From NCBI GenBank assembly GCA_008000375.1, contig SMOI01000197.1:1-23002 (forward strand): DNA of 23,002 nucleotides, given 5' to 3'. Below, one piece after another: positions 17,019 to 23,002 of this stretch. This DNA comes from Poteriospumella lacustris. Lineage: Eukaryota > Sar > Chrysophyceae > Chromulinales > Dinobryaceae. Position 1 is the first letter of the stretch, and each line of letters opens with the position of its first letter. The notes below the pieces were generated by a model, which had not been told where the DNA came from, made no database searches, and saw nothing but the letters and a program-made list of their open reading frames with translations. The translations under genes and the position numbers were made by a program.

Positions 17019-20000
17019 ATGATATCCGGAGGAGAACGCAGCGGAACGATTGAACGCAACCCTATGTACATGAATGTCGGGACGAACGAAGAAGACGATG
17101 ATAACAATAAAAATGCCTTGTCCGCTTCATCGCACTCAGGAGTCCAGCGACAGTATCCAACACGTGTGCAGCAAGATGGTGACAGGCGATGTATCGTCAT
17201 TGCGTATGGCATTCTCCTGACCATTGTTGTCAGTCTCCTATCCGTAATAGCACATCAGCAAGCGCTAGCATATTTGCAACTGAATGTTCTCACTGACGAC
17301 GTGGGTGTCCTGGCTGACGCCACAGCGGTGTCGGCATCGTCGTCACAACGACGACCGTGGGAAACGGGTCACGCGACAGACAGTTTGCTGTTGCTCGAGA
17401 AAGACCAGCGCCATGGTTCCTATGTTGCTCGAATCCCTCTTCAATTCGTGGAGGAACAACAAGCGATGCTGCTGGTGGAACAGGTTACGCGCGGGATCGG
17501 CCTGCACTCGCTCTACTGGGATCCGGGCAACATCGTCAGTCAGCATCTTTGTCGCTTCCATTTTCTGGAGAATGACAACGCCACGATCGTGCTGGGGTCG
17601 CCCAATCAAAAGTTTCGCAGTGCTCAATCTGCGTTCATTCAGCGAAGCTTTTCCGACTCCGTTCTCTGGCGCGGGCCCGTGCTGAACCGCGATGCGCAGA
17701 ACGTATGGGTGGACGTGAGCGATTTGTTTGGAATGCCGCCGGGACACCTGGCCGAGAAGACACTGTTAGAGACTCTGTCCGCGGCCTATGGTGCCCACGC
17801 CAACTTTTCGCTGGAGGCCGGTCGATCGTCACTGGAGATCGTCAACTTGCACGCGACGTCTGCCTCGACAACCATCGCCGCGGACTTGCACGCCACTTAT
17901 TCGTGGTCGAGCGTCTCCTCAGCCGTTCCAACCGAGTTGATGGACAACGTCGCCAGTGGCAGGTTGATCTCGACGTCGGTTCGTCGATCGTTGCACGTTT
18001 TGGCATCGCTCGACGAGCCCAGCGCGTTCACTCGTCGCCCGTTCCATCCGAAATGCGGTTTCAATTACATTTCTCTGATGAACGAAGACGCCTCTTTGTT
18101 CGCCAACCGCCAAGAGCTGTACGTCGTTCGTCATCGCCTGACGCAGCCTTCGCCCCCGGGCGCGGCGTCCGACGGGTTCGGGGGCATCGTGTATCTGGTA
18201 GACGCCGCCATCCCTGACACGTACCGTGCCGCTATCATGGACGGGATTCAATGGTGGGACGAAGCCTTTGTGGCCGCAGGCTACCCCGAAGGCACTCTCC
18301 GCGTACACGTCGCTCCATCTGGCTTTGACCCGTTCGATTTGTTCCGCGGTTTTACGTTGCCCGGTGACGGGCGACTGCCGCGAACGAAGTATTCGCGTGT
18401 GCATTTCGTCCAGTGGATCGACCGCGACGTCCGCGCGTATTCCCTCGGTCAGCGCGTCATCGACCCACGATCAGGCGAGATTCTTCACGGGCATGTTCGC
18501 ATCGAAGGCCTGCGGTTGCGTCAAGATGCGATGGTGGCCGAGGCGTTGGTCTCTCCGTACGGCGACGATGGCAGCTTCCTCAACGAGACGTTGCGACAGG
18601 GAATCGTCGACATGGTCCTGCAACGAGTGAAGCATTTAGGGGCGCACGAAGTCGGCCATTCGTTGGGCTTAGCGCACAACTTTGCGGGCTCGTCGTACGC
18701 AGCGCAGGCGTCGCTAGCGCCGAATTCGACCTCCTCACCGTCGGCGTTCCGCTTCGCCACGGTGATGGATTACCCGCCACCGATCGTGCGTCTTCGAGAC
18801 GACGGGTCTCCTGTCGTCAACAAGGACGCCTACGCGAATGGCATTGGCGACTTCGACAAGGTCAGCGTGCAGTACGCGTACGGTGTCTTCCCCGACGACG
18901 AAGACGAAGTGTCCGCCTTGACGCGGTGGATCGTCCGCGCGGAGCGTCAGCTGGGGTACACCTTCGAAACGGATCAAGACAGCTCGATCTCGTCGGCGGA
19001 TTGGCAAGATACGAAGTGGGACATCAACCATGGCAACGTGTTGGGGGCCTTGAACACGTCGTTGACGATTCGCGCACGGGCCATGCGCCAACTGGGGTTA
19101 CACTCGCTGCACAACGGGTCAGCGGTCTCGCATCTGCGCGCCTTGATTCCGATCGTGTATCTGTGGCACCGCTATGACGTGGAAGCCGTGGGGAAGCTCT
19201 TGGGCGGGTACACCATTCAATACCCCCTGCGTGACGACCACCGCTGGGGCTCTCCAAGGGTGCAGAGCGTCCCGTTCAATGCCACTTTGCAATGGCGCGC
19301 GCTCGACCTGGTAAGCCCCACGATACTCGCTGAATGCTTCTTGTCCTCACAGTGGTTGTCCATCTGTCTGTCGCACACGCAGTTGGTCGAGTGTTTGCTG
19401 CCCCGGACACTGTCCTTTCCGGTGGCCCGGTGGATGCCGTGGACCCAGGCCACCGCGTTCGGATTCGTCGAAGGTTTGTGCCACCGACAGGCCTTTGTGC
19501 TACCGCTACAGAATGAGATGTGCTAACGTGTGTGCTCTTCATGCTCAGATATCGGCGGGGAGGACGACCTTTTCATCAGCAGACGCGGCTCCAACCGCGA
19601 ACTGGATCCGCTGGTCATGTATCAAGTGGCGACACAGATCGTTCTCGACATGCTCCTCGATGCGTTCCGGGTAGAGCGACTCGCGCAGCAACCGATGCTG
19701 TTTCCCTCCGACGTCACGGATGTGCCGGATGTCGAGAGTGTGTTCGCGTACGTGTTCGAGCGTATTTTCCCTCCGACGAACGCGAGCGCCGCCTGCGAGT
19801 TTCTCGGCGAGCAGCTGGGCTACGAGTACGTGACCATGTTGGCCACCTGGAAGACAGCGCTGGCGACCGTCAGCAATCGTCAAGGGTCGGGTACCTTTTC
19901 GTTTCTGGCGGGCGCGGGGTTGCGCAGTGTTCAGCTGTCGTTCACGGAGAAGTTGCAGTCCCTGGCGGCGCTGGTGTCGGGTGGTACGTGCAGCGTGGAG

Positions 20001-20141
20001 CAGTTGCAGGCGTTGTACGAGGCCTCCCATGCTGAACGTGTTTCAGCGCGCCAAGTGCAGATCATCCAGAAGAGTTTGTCGATGCTCGCTACGGTCAATG
20101 GTCCACCGAAACCTTCGGTTCCGTTGGGTCCACCGATATGA
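17019..20141 (+). CDS. Type II membrane-anchored zinc metalloprotease (DUF5117/DUF4953 family)
   Basis: Three exons (17019-19310, 19383-19473, 19549-20141) with introns of 72 and 75 nt encode 991 residues. A cytoplasmic tail of about 57 polar residues precedes a single hydrophobic segment at about 58-78 (IVIAYGILLTIVVSLLSVIA), then a long ectodomain. A DUF5117-like region has SDSVLWRGPVLNRDAQNVWVD and later PKCGFNY and YVVRHRL. The protease core has YRAAIMDGIQWWDEAFVAAG, HGHVRIEGLRLRQD, the zinc site HEVGHSLGLAHN (543-554) and a Met-turn MDY (583-585), as in metzincins. Splicing restores the family's ALDLLVECLLPRTLSFP and RELDPLVMYQVATQIV segments. The family is best known from bacteria as predicted peptidases of unknown substrate. 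All zinc ligands are present. The 3' exons were placed by phase and family resemblance; the second donor (GTTTGT) is weak. Confidence 0.83.
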
Positions 20142-20235
20142 CGACCCCAGCGTCTCGGTCAGAGAATCGGCACTGTCCGCGACTCTCGATCACAAGGCAA
20201 TCGCAGCGCTGCTGTGTCCTCGGTCCGTGACGACC
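20142..20235. other. Short spacer with diverged methyltransferase-gene homology
   Basis: Downstream of the metalloprotease stop. At about 20198-20229 it retains roughly three-quarters identity to the end of the intact methyltransferase gene near 22107-22141 (shared CAGCGCTG/AAGCGCTG and TCCTCGGTC blocks), across the position of that gene's stop codon. Confidence 0.45.
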
Positions 20236-20373
20236 GACCACACATCGGTTCCCTTCGCGTCGCAGTTGGCTGTACACGAAGCCTGCATCCTTCACGAGCT
20301 GGTCGATCTCCTCCGCTGAGCTGAACAGTGGTCGCATACAATGCACCACCAGGACGCAACACGCGGTGGATCT
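20236..20373 (-). pseudogene. Truncated methyltransferase gene fragment
   Basis: Two blocks copy the 3' part of the intact methyltransferase gene at the right end of the window. Bases 20236-20330 match 22159-22253 with one mismatch, and 20331-20373 match 22310-22352 without mismatch. The 56 bases 22254-22309 are missing, which shifts the frame between VLRPGGALYATT and LFSSAEEIDQLVKDAGF. No N-terminal part, SAM motif or start is present, so it cannot encode a working enzyme. The deletion junction has GTG on both sides, and its ends are not GT-AG, so it is not a removed intron. Homology stops abruptly at 20373. Confidence 0.85.
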
Positions 20374-20599
20374 GCTTCACATCAACGCTATCTGTTTGCT
20401 TGATTGTCTTCGATGGAGATCAACGTGGCCATCACAAAGGATACGTTTCGCAACGATTGTAAAGCATGAAAATAGTTAGTGGCGGAGAATGTGTTACAGG
20501 CGACTGGTAATCAAGGATATTGGACACACCGTATGATGCTCAGCTATTCGACAAAGAATGCAAATCACTCAAAACACCGAGTTTCTCTTGAAACTCAAG
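20374..20599. other. Spacer between pseudogene fragment and coiled-coil gene
   Basis: No gene or structured element is visible. It is more A/T-rich than the pseudogene fragment beside it and presumably includes the 3' UTR of the coiled-coil gene. Confidence 0.45.
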
Positions 20600-21292
20600 T
20601 CAACACGTCATCGGCAGTAGAAGCTCCAAGCCGTCGGCGGATTTGTCCCGGGCGATGCTCCAGATCATCGATACTGGCAAGAGTTGCCCCAGCTCCTGCC
20701 AAGTCTCCGTTAAATCCTGCCTAGTCTCCGTCAACTGCTGCCTAGTCTCCGTCAACTGCTGCCTAGTCTCCGTCAACTGCTGCCTAGTCTCCGCCCACTG
20801 CTGTCTAATCTCCAGCAACTGCTGCTCCATCTTCGTCACCCGCTGCTCCATCTCCGTCCACTGCTGCCTACTCTCCGCCAACTGCTGCCGACTCTCCGTC
20901 CGCTGCCGCCTACTCTCCGCCAACTGCTGCTGCACATCCTCCAATGTGGCTGCATACTCCGCCAACATCTCTTCTTCGTTAGCAAGCCACAGCTCGTGAC
21001 GATCCAAATCAAAGCTGGTTCTTTCCGTTAGTACATTCTCATTTTCTTGAAGGAGGGACACCACCTCCTCATCTGGCATAATAAGTTCCAGGAGATTTTC
21101 GCTACCGATGCACCGTTGCGTGTCGAAGTCTTCACCTCTTGTGTGACCGACTACTTCCACATTTGTGAGAAAGACCATATTGGTCCATCCGTCATCACGA
21201 GCGGTGCGTCTCGGCGTTGCGGCCTCGCCGGCATCCGAATTGTGACCACTACGCAGCCCACTTTCCGCCGTCGAAATAAAAGCATGACTCAT
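20600..21292 (-). CDS. Coiled-coil protein with heptad repeats (RQQLTET type)
   Basis: I do not recognise a family. The 230-residue ORF starts with ATG at 21292. Residues 1-60 are polar and probably disordered; 61-120 are acidic and helical (IGSENLLELIMPDEEVVSLL, HELWLANEEEMLAEYAATL). Residues about 121-198 consist of 11 seven-residue repeats close to RQQLTET, each with one Leu or Trp at a fixed position, consistent with a continuous coiled coil of about 11 nm. The C-terminus is short and hydrophobic (GLELLLPMTC). The repeats are encoded by a 21-bp minisatellite, which could be a selected coding repeat or an accident in a spurious ORF; the open, helix-compatible N-terminal half argues for a real gene. 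Codon use differs from the GC-rich neighbours. Confidence 0.6.
   Translation of the reverse strand: MSHAFISTAESGLRSGHNSDAGEAATPRRTARDDGWTNMVFLTNVEVVGHTRGEDFDTQRCIGSENLLELIMPDEEVVSLLQENENVLTERTSFDLDRHELWLANEEEMLAEYAATLEDVQQQLAESRRQRTESRQQLAESRQQWTEMEQRVTKMEQQLLEIRQQWAETRQQLTETRQQLTETRQQLTETRQDLTETWQELGQLLPVSMIWSIARDKSADGLELLLPMTC
20703..20933. repeat. 21-bp minisatellite, 11 units
   Basis: Eleven head-to-tail 21-bp units start at 20703 and step by 21. Units 2, 3 and 4 (20724-20786) are identical; the others diverge with distance in both directions. The unit is seven codons, so copy-number change adds or removes whole heptads without a frameshift. Confidence 0.93.
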
Positions 21293-21750
21293 TTTTCACA
21301 GTTGAGCTTCGTTGAAGAATGATCCAGTGTGGCAATATAATGGCTTCCAGACTGGGCAGTCTGGCAGCGTCCTAGTGCCCTTGTTCCTCCCACTGAAACT
21401 CGTCGCCGTGTGGCTGCTGGCGCGTTGCTGTGCAGCCGTTTCATTCTCACCCTCGTTGGCCCCGACGAACCAATCTACCACAAACCACCAAACCCTGTGC
21501 TAGCGTAGAAGTTGATAGGGATGGTGAATTAGGACAATGATGAAGATGATTCACTTCTTACAGAAACATAGAGCTAGAAATGAACCAACCACGATCCGTT
21601 GCGTACGATTCATGGACAGTACGATTCGTGTACCGAACAGCTTGTCGACTCCACGCCGACAACCACTGTGGATATAGAAATGGGGTTTCGTCACTCAGAC
21701 TGAGAGCCTGGTGACAACCAATGGAACCACATGGACTGTGTGTCATCGAT
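21293..21750. other. Spacer with a short perfect hairpin
   Basis: No convincing gene. A hairpin CCAGACT-GGGC-AGTCTGG lies at 21347-21364 (7-bp stem, 4-nt loop) and has no tRNA-like surroundings or U-tract. ORFs here start at non-ATG codons or overlap on both strands. Confidence 0.45.
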
Positions 21751-22065
21751 CTACGCCACAGAGATGCTACTAAGCTCTTGAGGCACTTCCTCCGTCTCGT
21801 CTCCACCCTTCTCCTGACGATAGCAATCCACGCTGGCGACAAGACGAACACGATCGTCAGCCAACACGGGGTGGGCCTCAACAGGACGGCAGAGGAAAGA
21901 AAAGCTACTTCCACTCTTTAGCTGTCCATCACACAACAGACGCGTGACGTCCAGCACTGTGGTCGCGAAGGCCGATGCTTTAGCCGTCGTAGCTCTCAGT
22001 GCAGAGAAGACATTGGCGAGCTTGACGACCTCTACCTTACTGCGGCGGAGGTGGCGGACTTGCAT
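21751..22065 (-). CDS. Hypothetical protein or gene fragment, 104 aa
   Basis: ATG at 22065 opens a 104-codon frame on the same strand as the methyltransferase gene upstream, 48 bp beyond its stop. I do not recognise it. The N-terminus is basic (MQVRHLRRSKVEVVK), the middle is amphipathic (TAKASAFATTVLDVTRLL) and the C-terminus polar and acidic (EKGGDETEEVPQEL). The composition looks protein-like, and the codon use is GC-rich in third positions, as in real genes here. It contains a GTAAGG that could be a splice donor, so it may be part of a spliced gene or a remnant of a larger one. A chance ORF is also possible. Confidence 0.3.
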   Translation of the reverse strand: MQVRHLRRSKVEVVKLANVFSALRATTAKASAFATTVLDVTRLLCDGQLKSGSSFSFLCRPVEAHPVLADDRVRLVASVDCYRQEKGGDETEEVPQELSSISVA

Positions 22066-22113
22066 TTGACAACGCCGCTTCAATAGTGCCCGACCATGAA
22101 CTTGTTAAAGCGA

Positions 22114-23002
22114 TCAAAGCGCTGAGGTCTCCTCGGTCGGTGCTTTCAAGGCTTTGACGACCACACATCGGTTCCCTTCGCGTCGCAGTTGGCTGTACAC
22201 GAAGCCTGCATCCTTCACGAGCTGGTCGATCTCCTCCGCCGAGCTGAACAGTGTAAATCCTTGGTCTCGGGCGGCATCTCGTCGAACAAACCGCCGTTGC
22301 ACGAACGTGGTCGCATACAATGCACCACCAGGACGCAACACGCGGTGGATCTCTCGTAGACTGCGCTGGATCTCCGGCCAACAGTGCATCGCCGCTCCCG
22401 CATGCACTGCCGATAGGCTGTTTCGAACAAAAGGAAGCCGGGCACTATCGCAACGGATAAGTTCAGGAACGGGAAGATCTTCGTTGAGAAAAGCACGACG
22501 AGTTTCTCGCAACATTGACGACGACAAATCCGCCGCCAGCACGCGGTCGAAACCCCACGAGCGAGCAAACTGCCGGGCAGCGAAGCCAGTGCCGCACGAT
22601 AGATCCAACACAACCTCGGTGGCATTTGCACGAAGAAAGAAATCCTTCGCGTCTTCAAACTCTTCGGCCATTCCAGGGAAGCCAAAGATTCCAAAGTTCT
22701 GTCGATAGCCGTGCTCATAGACCTTGCTGATCAACGGCGTCTGAAAAAAGCGTTGTCCTAAGCGATGGGGCGCATTTTCTTGACGTCCCATCGGAGAAAC
22801 TAAGTCTATATATTCCTTGTTGATGGCATATTTCGTCCCGTGCTTCTTATCGACAAAAAGGCGCTCAGGCTTCCCACCGTAATACCTCGCGTGGTATGCC
22901 AAGGGCTCTTTTGTGTCCGGGCATGCATAAATATTGCCTTGTAGACCGCCATCGCTGTCAAAGAATTGCACGAGCTTGTTCTTGATAAGACGCGCTTCTT
23001 CG
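22114..23002 (-). CDS. Class I SAM-dependent methyltransferase, At1g78140-like, 5' end missing
   Basis: The frame is open from the right edge to TGA at 22114, giving about 296 residues without a start; the first ATG must lie beyond base 23002, so any targeting peptide is unseen. The fold is a Methyltransf_11-type Rossmann domain: VVLDLSCGTGFAARQFARSW is SAM motif I, RVLAADLSSSMLRE motif II, and RCDSARLPF precedes VHAGAAMHCWPEIQRSLREI and HRVLRPGGALYATTF. The upstream region (IYACPDTKEPL, QRFFQTPLISKVYEHGYRQ, FGFPGMAEEFEDA) and the phrase HAGAAMHCWP match the plant plastoglobule proteins At1g78140/At2g41040 much better than generic UbiE. Their substrate is not established. A frameshifted fragment of this gene lies at 20236-20373. 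Confidence 0.88.
   Translation of the reverse strand, partial: EEARLIKNKLVQFFDSDGGLQGNIYACPDTKEPLAYHARYYGGKPERLFVDKKHGTKYAINKEYIDLVSPMGRQENAPHRLGQRFFQTPLISKVYEHGYRQNFGIFGFPGMAEEFEDAKDFFLRANATEVVLDLSCGTGFAARQFARSWGFDRVLAADLSSSMLRETRRAFLNEDLPVPELIRCDSARLPFVRNSLSAVHAGAAMHCWPEIQRSLREIHRVLRPGGALYATTFVQRRFVRRDAARDQGFTLFSSAEEIDQLVKDAGFVYSQLRREGNRCVVVKALKAPTEETSAL

Noticed and set aside
18413-19177. A 254-codon ORF in a second plus-strand frame
   Set aside because: It overlaps the metalloprotease core with its zinc site and is Arg-rich frame-shadow sequence.
21347-21364. Hairpin CCAGACT-GGGC-AGTCTGG as part of a tRNA or terminator
   Set aside because: No T-loop consensus, acceptor stem or cloverleaf surrounds it, and hairpin terminators are not expected in nuclear eukaryotic genes.
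21558-21914. A 118-codon minus-strand ORF
   Set aside because: It starts at GTG and overlaps the more protein-like 104-aa frame; no recognisable features.
22254-22309. The 56 bp missing from the pseudogene read as an intron, making the fragment a retrocopy
   Set aside because: The ends are not GT-AG, and the residues it encodes belong to the methyltransferase fold, so it is a deletion in the copy.

Overview
The window reads as compact nuclear DNA of a protist eukaryote, most likely a stramenopile and probably an oomycete. Evidence: several genes have short GT-AG introns (about 58-75 nt), spacers are short (about 70-600 bp), genes alternate strand, there is a large secreted EGF/beta-propeller protein of a type I associate with oomycetes, and a 13/16 match to the oomycete Inr+FPR core promoter lies 48-63 bp upstream of one start codon. 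The oomycete call is an inference; stramenopile-level placement is safer.

Left part (1-5250): a left-truncated armadillo-repeat protein gene (minus), a 1.4 kb spacer with a candidate three-exon gene for a small secreted basic peptide (plus), a three-exon GMP reductase gene (plus), and tail-to-tail with it a bacterial-type (class II) dihydroorotase gene (minus). These two enzymes put purine salvage and pyrimidine de novo synthesis side by side.

Middle (5250-12900): divergent from dihydroorotase is a two-exon STI1/DP-domain protein gene without TPRs, then an intronless JMJD6 orthologue (JmjC 2-oxoglutarate oxygenase). Facing JMJD6 is a gene that looks at first like two adjacent methyltransferase ORFs. 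A 61-nt intron joins them in phase, giving one 566-aa protein with two family-16 (METTL21-like) methyltransferase domains. Divergent from it is a 675-aa low-complexity and helical protein with one MAP65/PRC1-like motif.

Right part (12900-23002): an intronless 1212-aa secreted EGF/YWTD-propeller protein (minus) shares a 475-bp divergent promoter with a three-exon gene for a type II membrane-anchored zinc metalloprotease of the DUF5117/DUF4953 type, a family I know mainly from bacteria. Beyond it is a repeat-rich accessory segment: a truncated methyltransferase pseudogene fragment, a coiled-coil gene whose coil is encoded by a 21-bp minisatellite, a 104-aa orphan ORF, and an intact but right-truncated class I methyltransferase gene resembling the plant plastoglobule protein At1g78140. 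The pseudogene fragment is 137/138 identical to this gene apart from a 56-bp deletion.

Several gene models here cannot be read from simple ORFs: the armadillo and right-edge methyltransferase genes run off the window, and five genes (one of them only a candidate) need introns. I found no tRNA, rRNA, CRISPR array or intact transposon.
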